Shown: in pieces, positions 18,972 through 27,514 of the stretch
Layout: each line of letters opens with the position of its first letter
Position numbering within the stretch: the first letter of the stretch is position 1
Source of the DNA: an uncultured Anaeroplasmataceae bacterium
Lineage (GTDB): Bacteria > Bacillota_I > Bacilli_A > Acholeplasmatales > Anaeroplasmataceae
NCBI GenBank assembly: GCA_934229535.1
Contig: CAKQDS010000004.1
Span: 28,940 to 92,939, forward strand
Direction: 5' to 3'
DNA length: 64,000 nucleotides
Notes under the pieces: model-generated
The model's input: the letters and a program-made list of their open reading frames with translations, nothing else
The model's database searches: none
What the model was told of the DNA's origin: nothing
Position numbers and translations under genes: made by a program

Positions 18972-19014
18972 ACTTTTATATTTGAATGTTTTCTTTAAAT
19001 GAAGATATAAAGGT
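18972..19014 (+). promoter_or_regulatory. Hairpin that could hide the aroF SD
   Basis: ACTTTTATAT (18972-18981) can pair with ATATAAAGGT (19005-19014), a ten-pair stem with one G-T pair. The 3' arm contains the first part of the SD AAAGGTGG used by aroF (ATG 19026). It may couple translation of the aromatic genes to a condition or to ribosome passage from leuS. No ligand class recognised. Confidence 0.4.
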
Positions 19015-19025
19015 GGTAATAAATA

Positions 19026-20042
19026 ATGATTATTAGAATGAAATATGATATAACAAAGGAAGATTATGAAAAGATTGTTAATTATTTTGAAAGTCAAAAC
19101 TTTGAGATAAAAGATATTTCAGGTGAGACGTTTAAGGTAATTGGCATTGTTGGCGATACTTCAAAGCTTGATGTTGAAAATATTAAGGGAATGAATGGCA
19201 TTGATGAGGTGACAAGAATTCAATCACCTTATAAAAAGGCTTCTAAAATTTTTCATCCTGAGCCTACAATTATTGATGTAGGTGGTGTTAAAATTGGTGG
19301 TGGCTCATTTGTTGTAATGGCTGGCCCTTGTTCTGTAGAAACCCGTGAACAAATTTGTGAGGTTGCTCGTGATGTTAAGGCATCAGGTGCCCAAATATTA
19401 CGAGGTGGAGCCTTTAAACCAAGAACTAGTCCTTATTCATTCCAAGGATTGGAGCTTGAAGGATTAGATTTATTATTAGAAGCTAAAAAGGAAACTGGTC
19501 TTCCTATTATAACAGAAATTCAATCAGAAGATATGATTCCTAGATTTGTACGCGACGTTGATATTATTCAGGTTGGCGCTAGAAATATGCAAAACTTTCA
19601 TTTACTAAAGGCCCTTGGTAAAATTGATAAGCCTATTCTTTTAAAAAGAGGAATGAGCTCAACAATAGAAGAATGGCTAATGGCAGCTGAATATATTTTA
19701 GCTGGTGGTAATGAAAAGGTTATTTTATGTGAACGTGGAATAAGAACATTTGAAAAATACACAAGAAATACCTTAGATATTTCTGCCGTTTTGGCTGTGA
19801 AGGAATTATCTCATCTACCAGTTATTATTGATCCATCACATTCGGGTGGTAAATGGAGTATGGTTGATGGTCTATCAAAGGCAGCTTTAGCTGTTGGTGC
19901 TGATGGTATAATTGTTGAGGTACATAATAATCCTGAATGTGCTTTATGTGACGGAGCACAATCATTAAAGCCTAAGAAATTTGCTAAAATGATGGATGAT
20001 TTAAGACAAATTGCTCCAATCGTTGGCAAAACAATGAAATAA
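19026..20042 (+). CDS. aroF: 3-deoxy-7-phosphoheptulonate (DAHP) synthase, class I-beta
   Basis: 338 residues. Residues 1-70 form the ferredoxin-like regulatory domain found in I-beta DAHP synthases (TmDAHPS type); residues ~85-335 form the KDO8P/DAHP TIM barrel with MAGPCSVE, LRGGAFKPRTSPYSFQG, QVGARNMQNF, LLKRGMSS, CERGIRTFE and IIDPSHSGGK motifs. It condenses PEP and erythrose-4-phosphate, the first step of the shikimate pathway. The N-terminal domain usually mediates feedback by Tyr or Phe. Starts at ATG 19026; ATG 19038 is a possible alternative. Overlaps tyrA by TAATG. Confidence 0.96.
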   Translation: MIIRMKYDITKEDYEKIVNYFESQNFEIKDISGETFKVIGIVGDTSKLDVENIKGMNGIDEVTRIQSPYKKASKIFHPEPTIIDVGGVKIGGGSFVVMAGPCSVETREQICEVARDVKASGAQILRGGAFKPRTSPYSFQGLELEGLDLLLEAKKETGLPIITEIQSEDMIPRFVRDVDIIQVGARNMQNFHLLKALGKIDKPILLKRGMSSTIEEWLMAAEYILAGGNEKVILCERGIRTFEKYTRNTLDISAVLAVKELSHLPVIIDPSHSGGKWSMVDGLSKAALAVGADGIIVEVHNNPECALCDGAQSLKPKKFAKMMDDLRQIAPIVGKTMK

Positions 20043-20869
20043 TGAAAATATTAATTGTAGGCTTAGGCCTAATTGGCGGATCCTATGCCAAGGGATTAAT
20101 AAAAAAAGGTTATGAGGTTTATGGAATTGATACTAATAAGGAAACAAGAGAGTTTGCTTTAAAAAATGAAATAGTCACAGCTGTATCAGATAATCCATTA
20201 AGCTTTATTAATGATGTTGATGTTTTAATTTTGGGACTATACCCTAATGACATCATAGACTTTCTAAATAAGTATTCACCATATTTTTCTAATGATTTAA
20301 TCATTACAGATGTTTGCGGTATAAAAACAAGCTTTGTTTATAAGGTTAATGATGTTTTAAAACATGGAGAATACATTTCTCATCATCCAATGGCTGGAAG
20401 GGAAAAAATAGGTATAACCTATGCTGATGAAAAGATATTTAAAGGTGCTAATTTTTTGGTTACACCTATAAATAATTCAAAGAGAGCTATTGATACAATT
20501 ATGCAAATCGGTAGTGATCTTGAATTTGGAAAATTTTTTATTATGACGCCTGAACATCATGATCAAATGATCGCTTTTACATCTCAGCTTACACATGCAA
20601 TTGCCGTAAGCCTTGTTAATTCAGACCATAATCTTGATACTAAAAATTATATAGGTGATTCCTATCGAGATTTAACAAGAATAGCTATGATAAATGAAAA
20701 TTTATGGAGTGAGCTATTTATGGAAAATAAGAGCTATTTGTTAGCGCAAATTGCGGAATTTGAAGCTGAGCTTAATCTATTAAAGGATGCTCTTGCTAAT
20801 AATAATTCTAATCAATTAAAGGAATTATTTATAAGCTCTAGAAAGAAAAGAAGTGGGATGGAAAAGTGA
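20042..20869 (+). CDS. tyrA: Prephenate dehydrogenase
   Basis: 275 residues. Rossmann motif VGLGLIGGSYAKGL at the N-terminus, SHHPMAGREKIG near 115 with the catalytic His, and a helical dimerisation part with TSQLTHAIA. Converts prephenate to 4-hydroxyphenylpyruvate with NAD, the tyrosine branch. At 275 residues it lacks the C-terminal ACT domain found in longer B. subtilis TyrA, so tyrosine feedback must act elsewhere. Start overlaps the aroF stop and the stop overlaps the aroB start (GTGA). Confidence 0.93.
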   Translation: MKILIVGLGLIGGSYAKGLIKKGYEVYGIDTNKETREFALKNEIVTAVSDNPLSFINDVDVLILGLYPNDIIDFLNKYSPYFSNDLIITDVCGIKTSFVYKVNDVLKHGEYISHHPMAGREKIGITYADEKIFKGANFLVTPINNSKRAIDTIMQIGSDLEFGKFFIMTPEHHDQMIAFTSQLTHAIAVSLVNSDHNLDTKNYIGDSYRDLTRIAMINENLWSELFMENKSYLLAQIAEFEAELNLLKDALANNNSNQLKELFISSRKKRSGMEK

Positions 20870-21885
20870 AAAAGTTAGCGATTAATTTAACACATACATC
20901 TTATAATATTTATATTGAAAAGGAAATTTTAGCAAATCTTGGAAAATATATAAAGGATGTTTATAATAATAAAAAAATCTATATTATAACTGACACAAAT
21001 GTTGAAAAATTATATTTAGCTGATGTGTGTAATGCCTTAAAGGAATATGAAGTATATTCTTATGCAATTAAGGCAGGTGAAGAATCTAAAAATATTACAA
21101 GCTATCAAGAGATAATAAATTATTTACTTGCTAAGGAAATAAGGAGAAATGATTTAATTCTTGCCCTTGGTGGTGGGGTTGTTGGAGATCTTGCAGGATT
21201 TGTTGCGGCAACGCTTTATAGAGGACTTCCCTTTATAAATATTCCTACCTCACTTTTGAGCCAAATGGATAGCTCAATTGGTGGTAAAACAGGAATTGAT
21301 TATTATAATCGTAAGAATATAATTGGCGCATTTAAGCAGCCTGATTTAGTTTTAATTGACCCAAGTACGTTAAATACTTTAGATAAACGTGAGTTTAATA
21401 ATGGAATGGGTGAATTAATTAAGCATGCGTTAATAGGTAATTCTAAGCTTTTTACTAAGCTATTAACTAAGCCAGAGATTGATGAAGAAATAATTTACGA
21501 GAGTTTACTTGTAAAAAAGAAATATGTCGAAGAAGATGAATTTGATAAAGGTAATCGAATGATTCTAAATTTTGGTCATACCTTTGGTCATGCTATTGAG
21601 CTTAATAGTGATTATAAGCATGGTGAATGTGTAGCAATTGGTATGATGCTTGCAATTAAGCTTGGAATTGAATTAAAGATTACAAATAGTAGCTTACTTG
21701 CTGATTTGAGGAAAATTCTAGATTTATATGAATTGCCATATTTAGATATTGATTATCACAAATTACTTCATTCAATTATTTATGATAAAAAGAATTTGGC
21801 TGGTGTAATTAATTTTATCTTAATTAAAGATATTGGAGAGCCAGTAATTTACAAAATGAAGGAAGAAGATATAAAGAGCGCTTAG
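20866..21885 (+). CDS. aroB: 3-dehydroquinate synthase
   Basis: 339 residues. NAD-binding GGGVVGDLAGFVAAT near residue 100, PTSLLSQMDSSIGGKTGID near 125, GMGELIKHALIG near 175, and the zinc His residues in NFGHTFGHAIE and KHGECVAIGM. Converts DAHP to 3-dehydroquinate. GTG start overlaps the tyrA stop. The terminator that follows begins inside its last codons. Shikimate pathway dehydroquinase and shikimate kinase are not in the window. Confidence 0.97.
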   Translation: MKKLAINLTHTSYNIYIEKEILANLGKYIKDVYNNKKIYIITDTNVEKLYLADVCNALKEYEVYSYAIKAGEESKNITSYQEIINYLLAKEIRRNDLILALGGGVVGDLAGFVAATLYRGLPFINIPTSLLSQMDSSIGGKTGIDYYNRKNIIGAFKQPDLVLIDPSTLNTLDKREFNNGMGELIKHALIGNSKLFTKLLTKPEIDEEIIYESLLVKKKYVEEDEFDKGNRMILNFGHTFGHAIELNSDYKHGECVAIGMMLAIKLGIELKITNSSLLADLRKILDLYELPYLDIDYHKLLHSIIYDKKNLAGVINFILIKDIGEPVIYKMKEEDIKSA

Positions 21886-21897
21886 TTGCTCTTTTTT
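21873..21897 (+). terminator. Terminator after aroB
   Basis: AAAGAGC/GCTCTTT stem around an 8-nt loop, then T-rich. The stop codon of aroB lies in the loop. It splits the aromatic cluster into two transcripts. Confidence 0.75.
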
Positions 21898-21922
21898 CTT
21901 TTCTTAGAGGTCTGCAAATTTA

Positions 21923-21951
21923 TTGCCATTGAAATCAATAAATGATATAAT
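21923..21951 (+). promoter_or_regulatory. Promoter of aroA-aroE-aroC transcript
   Basis: TTGCCA (21923-21928), 17-nt spacer, TATAAT (21946-21951), 25 nt before the aroA start. Confidence 0.7.
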
Positions 21952-21976
21952 TTAAATAATTATGGAGTTGATTTAA

Positions 21977-23239
21977 GTGAAAGCGATTATAAGTAAAGGA
22001 TTATTAAAGGGAACAGTCAATGTGCCTTCGTCTAAAAGCCTATGTCATAGAGCAATTATTGCGGCTTGTTTGGCTAATGGTAAGTCAATAATAAGAAATG
22101 TTACATATTCAAATGATATTCTTGCGACTATAGAGGGCATGAAGGCTTTAGGAGCTACTATAAATAGATATGATGAATATTTAGAAATCATTGGTTCAAA
22201 TGTTAAAAGGATTAACAAGGTTATTGATGCTAATGAATCTGGGTCAACGCTTAGATTTTTAATTCCCATTGCCGCTACAATTAACGAAGATGTAACATTT
22301 GTAGGTAAAAATAATCTTCCTAATCGTCCACTTGATGTTTATTTTGATATTTTTAATGAGCAAGGTATTAAATATGAATATCAGGATAAATATTTGCCTC
22401 TTACTATTTCTGGTGCTTTGCATCCTGGTGTTTATAATGTTAGAGGTGATGTTTCATCTCAGTTTATTACGGGGCTTTTATATGCGCTACCTTTACTTAA
22501 TGGAGAGTCAGTTATCAATATAACAACTCCTCTTGAAAGCAAGGGCTATATCGATTTAACATTAGATGTTTTAAAGAAATTTGGTATTATTGTTGAAAAA
22601 TTAAAAAAAGGTTATAAAATACCAGGTAATCAAAAATATAAACCATTTGATTATATTGTTGAGGGAGATTTCTCCCAAGCGGCCTTTTATTTAGTTGCTG
22701 ATATGCTTGGAAGTGAGGTTTCTTTAAAGCAAATGAAGCTAAATTCACTTCAAGGTGATAAAAAAATCTTAAATGATATTATGGATTTTGGGGGATTAAT
22801 ATATTATGATAATGAATTGTTATCTTGTAAAAGAAGAGAAAATAAAAGGGCTAGAATTAATTTTTCACAGTCACCTGATTTAGGGCCTATACTTTCTGTT
22901 CTAGCTGCCTTAAGTAAGGGAAAATCAAAGTTTGTTGATGTTAAAAGATTAAGAATAAAAGAATGTGATAGAGTAAGTGCTATGGAAGAGGAATTAACAA
23001 AGCTTGGGGCAAATGTCTACTCAAACTATGATAAAATGAAATTCGTTGGGGTAGATGCTCTTCATGGAGCTGTTGTTGATGCTCATAAGGATCATCGTAT
23101 TGCAATGGCACTTGCTATTGCTGGAACTGTTTGTGATGGTGATGTTACAATTTTAAATGCAGAATGTGTTTCTAAGAGCTATCCAAATTTTTTTGAAGAT
23201 TTTGCAAGTCTTGGAGGAAGAGTAAGATATGAAGAATAA
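21977..23239 (+). CDS. aroA: EPSP synthase (3-phosphoshikimate 1-carboxyvinyltransferase)
   Basis: 420 residues, GTG start with GGAG at 21963-21966. VPSSKSLCHRAIIA at residues 9-22 is the S3P/PEP-binding segment; ESGSTLRFLIPIA near 88, RPLDVYFD, GDVSSQFITGLL near 158, SPDLGPILSVLAAL and RLRIKECDRVSAM near 330, and HKDHRIAMALAIAG near 375 complete the family set. Adds PEP to shikimate-3-phosphate. In place of the LPGSKS form, the first motif reads VPSSKS, as in many class II (glyphosate-tolerant type) enzymes; tolerance itself is inference. Overlaps the chorismate mutase gene by 11 nt. Confidence 0.96.
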   Translation: MKAIISKGLLKGTVNVPSSKSLCHRAIIAACLANGKSIIRNVTYSNDILATIEGMKALGATINRYDEYLEIIGSNVKRINKVIDANESGSTLRFLIPIAATINEDVTFVGKNNLPNRPLDVYFDIFNEQGIKYEYQDKYLPLTISGALHPGVYNVRGDVSSQFITGLLYALPLLNGESVINITTPLESKGYIDLTLDVLKKFGIIVEKLKKGYKIPGNQKYKPFDYIVEGDFSQAAFYLVADMLGSEVSLKQMKLNSLQGDKKILNDIMDFGGLIYYDNELLSCKRRENKRARINFSQSPDLGPILSVLAALSKGKSKFVDVKRLRIKECDRVSAMEEELTKLGANVYSNYDKMKFVGVDALHGAVVDAHKDHRIAMALAIAGTVCDGDVTILNAECVSKSYPNFFEDFASLGGRVRYEE

Positions 23240-23501
23240 TTTAGAAATCGCAAGAGATAGAATTAATGAAATCGATGCTCAAATGATCGAGCTTTTTAAA
23301 GAAAGAATGAAGGCTTCAAAAATGGTAGCATTATATAAGCGTGAAAATAACTTAGACGTTCTTGATAGTAAGCGAGAAGGACAAATTATTGATAAGAATT
23401 TAAATATCTTAAATGATAAAGAATTAGAGAAATATTATTTAATCTTTTTTGAGGGTGTTTTAAAGGCTTCTAAGGATTATCAAAAGGAGTTTATTAAATG
23501 A
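23229..23501 (+). CDS. Chorismate mutase, AroQ-type, stand-alone
   Basis: 90 residues, all-helical CM_2 domain: ARDRINEIDAQMIELFKERM with the substrate-binding Arg, VALYKRENNLDVLDSKREGQI carrying the Lys/Asp/Arg set, and a C-terminal helix with FFEGVLKASKDYQ. Converts chorismate to prephenate, feeding tyrA (and a phenylalanine branch not seen here). Normal size for a monofunctional AroQ. It is embedded between aroA (11-nt overlap) and aroE (ATGA overlap), so coupled translation is likely. Confidence 0.9.
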   Translation: MKNNLEIARDRINEIDAQMIELFKERMKASKMVALYKRENNLDVLDSKREGQIIDKNLNILNDKELEKYYLIFFEGVLKASKDYQKEFIK

Positions 23502-24271
23502 AGAAATATGGATTGCTTGGAAAAAAGTTAGGGCATAGCTATTCAAAAATTATTCATAATTTAATCTATGAACAAAATAACATTGATGCTTCCTATGAAT
23601 TAATTGAATGTGATAATCATGAATTAAAAAAATATATTGATTATTTAAAGGCTGGTAAATATGCTGGCTATAATGTTACAATTCCCTATAAAATAGAGAT
23701 AATGAAATATTTAGATGAAATATCAGATGAAGCTAGAAAAATAGGTAGTGTTAATACTATTTGTGTTAAGGATGGCAAAACAATTGGCTATAATACGGAT
23801 TATTATGGCTTTCTTTTGACCTTAGATGAATATAATATTAATAATATTAATGAATGCTATATTTTAGGGACTGGCGGAGCAAGTAAAGCTGTTTATGAAG
23901 CACTAAAATCAAAGGGTGGTAAGCCTATTTATGTTTCTAGAAATAAAGATGGAAAAGAAAATGTTATTGATTATAACGATTTAGCAAAAATTTCGCAAAT
24001 TGATTTATTAGTAAATACTACACCTGTAGGAATGTATCCTAATGTTAATCAGATGCCAATTGATATTGAGATTGCTAAAAGAGTTAATAGATGTATTGAC
24101 ATAATTTTTAATCCTCTAAAAACTTTGCTTCTTACCAATATAAAACAATCATATAATGGACTATTAATGCTTGTTGGTCAAGCAATTAAGGCTGAAGAAA
24201 TTTGGAATAAGGGTATTAATAGTGATTATTTATGGATTTATGAAAAGGTGGTGCAAATTATAAATGAATAG
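23498..24271 (+). CDS. aroE: Shikimate dehydrogenase
   Basis: 257 residues. LLGKKLGHSYSKIIHN at the N-terminus binds shikimate; GYNVTIPYK with the catalytic Lys near 65; NTDYYGF near 100; ILGTGGASKAVYEAL NADP-binding loop near 125; NTTPVGMYPN near 170; GLLMLVGQA near 225. Reduces 3-dehydroshikimate. Overlaps aroC by 8 nt. Confidence 0.96.
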   Translation: MKKYGLLGKKLGHSYSKIIHNLIYEQNNIDASYELIECDNHELKKYIDYLKAGKYAGYNVTIPYKIEIMKYLDEISDEARKIGSVNTICVKDGKTIGYNTDYYGFLLTLDEYNINNINECYILGTGGASKAVYEALKSKGGKPIYVSRNKDGKENVIDYNDLAKISQIDLLVNTTPVGMYPNVNQMPIDIEIAKRVNRCIDIIFNPLKTLLLTNIKQSYNGLLMLVGQAIKAEEIWNKGINSDYLWIYEKVVQIINE

Positions 24272-25253
24272 CTTTGGACAAATCTTTAGAGTTACTATTT
24301 ATGGGGAATCTCATGGAAGTGGTGTAGGAATTATTGTTGATGGAATGCCTAGTGGTATTAAGCTTACATTAGATGATTTTATAGATGATATAAATAGAAG
24401 AAAACCAGGAGCAGTAGGCACAACCTCAAGAATTGAAGCTGATGAAGTTAATATTTTAAGTGGAGTTTTTAATGATTATACTACTGGTATGCCAATTAAT
24501 TTATATTTTTTAAATGAAAATACCAAAAGTAGTGATTATTCATACATAAAAAATACACCAAGACCAAGTCATGCTGATTTTGTTGCAAGTAAGAAATATA
24601 ATGGCTTTGAGGATTATCGTGGTGGTGGTCATTTTTCTGGTAGATTAACTCTTCCTATAGTCGCTGCTGGGGTTTTAGCTAAAAAAATAATTAGTGCTAA
24701 TATTACTTCAGAAATTGTTAATATTCATGGTATTACAGATAAAAATAAATTTAATGATGAGGTGAGCCTTGCGGCAAGCTCATTTGATAGTGTAGGTGGA
24801 ATTATAAGGATTACTATTAGTAATATGCCAATAGGAATTGGAGAGCCTTATTTTGATTCTATTGAATCAGTCTTAGCCCATCTTTTATATAGTGTAGGAG
24901 GAGTTAAGGGAGTTTCCTTTGGAATTGGCTTTGCTGGTGCTAGCCTATATGGTAGCGAATTTAATGATTGTATAATTGATGCAACTGGTAAAACTAAAAC
25001 CAACAATAATGGTGGAATAAATGGTGGAATTAGTAATGGAAATGATATTATTATTAATGTGTTTGTAAAGCCAACGCCATCAATTTATAAAAGTCAAAGA
25101 ACATATAATTTTGAAAAGAAAGAAATAGATGATTTAATAATTAGAGGAAGACACGATGCGGCCATTGTTTTAAGAGCAGGTGTTGTTTTAGAAGCAATGT
25201 GTGCAATTGGTCTTGCAGATTTATTTTTATTATCAAAAAAAGAAGGTATTTAG
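24264..25253 (+). CDS. aroC: Chorismate synthase
   Basis: 329 residues. YGESHGSGVGIIVDGMPSGI near residue 12, RRKPGAVGTTSRIEADEV near 50, RGGGHFSGRLTLPIVAAG near 120, and GRHDAAIVLRAGVVLEA near 295 are chorismate synthase signatures. Uses reduced FMN to turn EPSP into chorismate. It is shorter than the ~360-390 usual, in line with compact versions in other Firmicutes. The gltD-like gene starts 1 nt after its stop. Confidence 0.96.
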   Translation: MNSFGQIFRVTIYGESHGSGVGIIVDGMPSGIKLTLDDFIDDINRRKPGAVGTTSRIEADEVNILSGVFNDYTTGMPINLYFLNENTKSSDYSYIKNTPRPSHADFVASKKYNGFEDYRGGGHFSGRLTLPIVAAGVLAKKIISANITSEIVNIHGITDKNKFNDEVSLAASSFDSVGGIIRITISNMPIGIGEPYFDSIESVLAHLLYSVGGVKGVSFGIGFAGASLYGSEFNDCIIDATGKTKTNNNGGINGGISNGNDIIINVFVKPTPSIYKSQRTYNFEKKEIDDLIIRGRHDAAIVLRAGVVLEAMCAIGLADLFLLSKKEGI

Positions 25254-25254
25254 A

Positions 25255-26499
25255 ATGAATGAAATAGAAGCATTAAATGAAGCAAACCGTTGCTTAAGCT
25301 GTAAGATGCCACGTTGTCAAACTGGTTGTCCAACAGGAATGCAAATAAGAGATTTTATTAAGAAAATTAAAGAGAATGATTTAAATGAAGCTGCAAATAT
25401 TATTAGGTCTTGTTCAAGTCTATCAACAATTTGTAGTGTTGTTTGTCCTCATGAAAAGCAATGTGTTGGACATTGTGTTTTAAATGCAAAAAAAGCACCA
25501 ATTCAAATTGGTAAGCTTGAAAAGTTTGTATTTGATAACGTTAATTATAAAGAAAATATAACTAAAGTCACTAATAAAAAGGTGGCTATTATCGGTTGTG
25601 GTCCAGCTGGAATCGCCTGTGCTTTAGAACTTGTGACAAAAGGTTCTAGTGTTACTATCTATGAGCGCATGCCTCATTTTGGTGGTGTTTTATCTTATGG
25701 TATCCCTAATTTTAGATTAAGCACTCATCGAATTGAAGCGTTAAATACAAAGCTTTGTGATTTAGGAGTTAAAATCGTTTATAATAAAAGCTTAAATGAA
25801 GATGATATAATTAATTTAAAGAATGATTATGATGATATTTTTATTAGTATTGGTTTAACTAAGGTTCGTCATTTAGGAATTAATGGTGAAAATCTTAATG
25901 GTGTATATGACGCTCTTGATTTCTTAAAGGATGCTAATTATTATTTGCGATATGATGAGGGTGTAATGCCTAAACTAAAGGGAACAACTATCGTTGTAGG
26001 TGCTGGTAATGTAGCAATGGATGCGGCAAGAATGGCAGTAAGAGCTGGAAGTGAGCATGTTATGGTAGTTTATCGAAGAACTCTAGCTGAGGCACCTGCT
26101 AACAAGATTGAAATTGATGAGGCTAAGCTTGAAGGTGTAGAATTCAAATTTTTAACTAATCCTGTGGAGATTCAAGAAGAAAACAATCAATTAAATGTTA
26201 AATGTGAGGTTATGGTTCTTGGTGAGCCTGATGCTTCAGGAAGACCTCGTCCTGTTGGCTCAAATCAATTTATAAATATAAAATGTGATCAGGTTATTAG
26301 CGCAATTGGTCAAGTTCCAGATAAAATATTTAGTGATAAATATTTTGAAACTGATCATGGTTATTTAGTATGTGACAATTTTAAAACAAGTGTAGAACAT
26401 ATTTATGCTGGTGGTGATATTGTTTTAGGAGCTAAAACTGTAGTAGAAGCCCAAAAATGTGGAAGAATTGTGGCAAAAATGATTTTAGAGAATAATTAG
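25255..26499 (+). CDS. Glutamate synthase small-subunit-like FAD/NAD(P) oxidoreductase
   Basis: 414 residues from ATG 25255 (SD AGAAGG). N-terminal Fer4-type region with Cys residues in CLSCKMPRCQTGCPTGMQI and CSVVCPHEKQCVGHC binds two Fe-S clusters. Then an FAD-binding IIGCGPAGIACA (~120) and an NAD(P)-binding VVGAGNVAMDAARMAVRAG (~245), ending with GGDIVLGAKTVVEAQKCGR. This is the GltD/NfnB/PreT architecture. No large gltB subunit is in the window, so the substrate is uncertain: glutamate synthase, NfnB-like transhydrogenase or another partner. Placement behind aroC hints at glutamate or NADPH supply for amino acid synthesis. Confidence 0.85.
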   Translation: MNEIEALNEANRCLSCKMPRCQTGCPTGMQIRDFIKKIKENDLNEAANIIRSCSSLSTICSVVCPHEKQCVGHCVLNAKKAPIQIGKLEKFVFDNVNYKENITKVTNKKVAIIGCGPAGIACALELVTKGSSVTIYERMPHFGGVLSYGIPNFRLSTHRIEALNTKLCDLGVKIVYNKSLNEDDIINLKNDYDDIFISIGLTKVRHLGINGENLNGVYDALDFLKDANYYLRYDEGVMPKLKGTTIVVGAGNVAMDAARMAVRAGSEHVMVVYRRTLAEAPANKIEIDEAKLEGVEFKFLTNPVEIQEENNQLNVKCEVMVLGEPDASGRPRPVGSNQFINIKCDQVISAIGQVPDKIFSDKYFETDHGYLVCDNFKTSVEHIYAGGDIVLGAKTVVEAQKCGRIVAKMILENN

Positions 26500-26526
26500 A
26501 AGGCGAAAATGCCTTCTTTATTTTTT
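26499..26526 (+). terminator. Terminator of aroA-gltD-like operon
   Basis: GAAGGC - 6 nt loop - GCCTTC followed by a T-rich tail. The stem starts at the last base of the TAG stop codon. Confidence 0.85.
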
Positions 26527-26571
26527 TATAACTTTCAAAATAAAAAAAGTGAAAAAAATGTAAAAAAGTAC

Positions 26572-26600
26572 TTGCTATAATAGTTGTTCTATGTTATAAT
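26572..26600 (+). promoter_or_regulatory. Promoter of the tRNA cluster
   Basis: TTGCTA (26572-26577), 17-nt spacer, TATAAT (26595-26600), 20 nt before tRNA-Asp. Confidence 0.75.
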
Positions 26601-26619
26601 AATTGAGCGTTGGAAAATT

Positions 26620-26695
26620 GGTTTGGTGGTGTAGTGGTTAACATGCTAGTCTGTCACACTGGAGATCGCGGGTTCAATTCCCGTCCAAACCGCCA
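26620..26695 (+). tRNA. tRNA-Asp (anticodon GTC)
   Basis: 76 nt cloverleaf: acceptor GGTTTGG/CCAAACC, anticodon loop CTGTCAC, T-loop GGTTCAATTCC, encoded CCA end. First of three tandem tRNAs. Confidence 0.95.
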
Positions 26696-26701
26696 CTTGA
26701 T

Positions 26702-26778
26702 GCGCCCATAGATCAATTGGATAGATCGTTTGGCTACGGACCAAAAGGTTAGGGGTTCGAATCCTCTTGGGCGCGCCA
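26702..26778 (+). tRNA. tRNA-Arg (anticodon ACG)
   Basis: 77 nt: acceptor GCGCCCA/TGGGCGC, anticodon stem TTTGG/CCAAA with loop CTACGGA, encoded CCA. ACG would be edited to ICG and read CGN codons. Confidence 0.95.
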
Positions 26779-26790
26779 TTTGAATAGTTT

Positions 26791-26867
26791 CGGGAAATAG
26801 CTCAGCTTGGTAGAGCGCTTGGTTTGGGACCAAGATGTCGCAGGTTCGAATCCTGTTTTCCCGACCA
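26791..26867 (+). tRNA. tRNA-Pro (anticodon TGG)
   Basis: 77 nt: acceptor CGGGAAA/TTTCCCG, anticodon stem CTTGG/CCAAG with loop TTTGGGA, encoded CCA. The C1-G72 pair fits tRNA-Pro. Confidence 0.95.
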
Positions 26868-26880
26868 TTTAGAATTAATA

Positions 26881-26904
26881 CTTGGTTTAGGCCAAGTTTT
26901 TTTT
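26881..26904 (+). terminator. Terminator of the tRNA cluster
   Basis: CTTGG - 6 nt - CCAAG followed by eight T, 13 nt after tRNA-Pro. Confidence 0.85.
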
Positions 26905-26924
26905 ATATAAGAAAAGAGGTATTT

Positions 26925-27355
26925 ATGAAAACGATTATAAAACATTTTAATGAGTTGACGGCAAGTGAATATATAAATTAAGAGTTTCTATTTTTATTGT
27001 TGAACAGCAATGTGTATTTCAAGAAGTTTCTGATGTTGATATATTAGAATACCATTTGTGGATTGAAGATAATGAGGGGATTAAGGCTTATGCTAGAGTT
27101 CTTCCCAAGGGAACAACCTTTGATTAGGCTTCTATAGGAAGAGTTATAGTGGGAGTAAGAATATGTGGTTTAGGAACTAAAATTGTAAATGAGGCAATAA
27201 AGGTAGCAAAGGAAAAGTTAAATGCAAATGTGATAAAGATTGAGGCACAGGTGTATGCAATGCCTCTTTATGAAAAGTGTGGATTTGTTCCAATTTCTGA
27301 GGTATATTTAGAGGATGGAATTACACATATCCAAATGATTTATAAGTTTATTTAA
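26925..27355 (+). pseudogene. Decayed ElaA-type GNAT acetyltransferase
   Basis: ATG 26925 follows a GAGG SD. The frame breaks near residue 18 (needs a shift after ...ASEYI to continue LRVSIFIVEQQCVFQEVSD) and again at an in-frame TAG at 27125-27127. The pieces read an ElaA-like GNAT: FIVEQ near the N-terminus, then IGRVIVGVRICGLGTKIV (acetyl-CoA loop, with the usual RGxG eroded) and MPLYEKCGFVPISEVYLEDGI at the C-terminus. The last part remains open from 27149. Two disruptions make a working product unlikely. Confidence 0.8.
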
Positions 27356-27357
27356 TC

Positions 27358-27501
27358 TTACATAGTTTAACTTGTCTAACAGCTTTAAATATACCAATAA
27401 ATTTAATCATAATAAGTATGTCTTTAACATTGCTAACTGGTATTATTTCGTCAAGAAGTGCTGCTAAAAAGGATCCAGTTGTAGCTTTAAGAGCAAAATA
27501 A
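27358..27501 (+). pseudogene. C-terminal scrap of an FtsX/MacB-type ABC permease
   Basis: One frame stays open and ends SSRSAAKKDPVVALRAK then TAA. The pattern A(K/R)KDPVxALR after a hydrophobic helix (PINLIIISMSLTLLTGII) is the typical end of FtsX-domain permeases. Only ~47 residues remain and no ATPase or rest of permease is nearby. Confidence 0.6.
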
Positions 27502-27514
27502 TAAATAAAAAATA

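Noticed and set aside
27149..27355. Separate 68-residue acetyltransferase gene
   Set aside because: It is only the C-terminal third of the ElaA-type pseudogene; no SD precedes it, and the acetyl-CoA loop is eroded.
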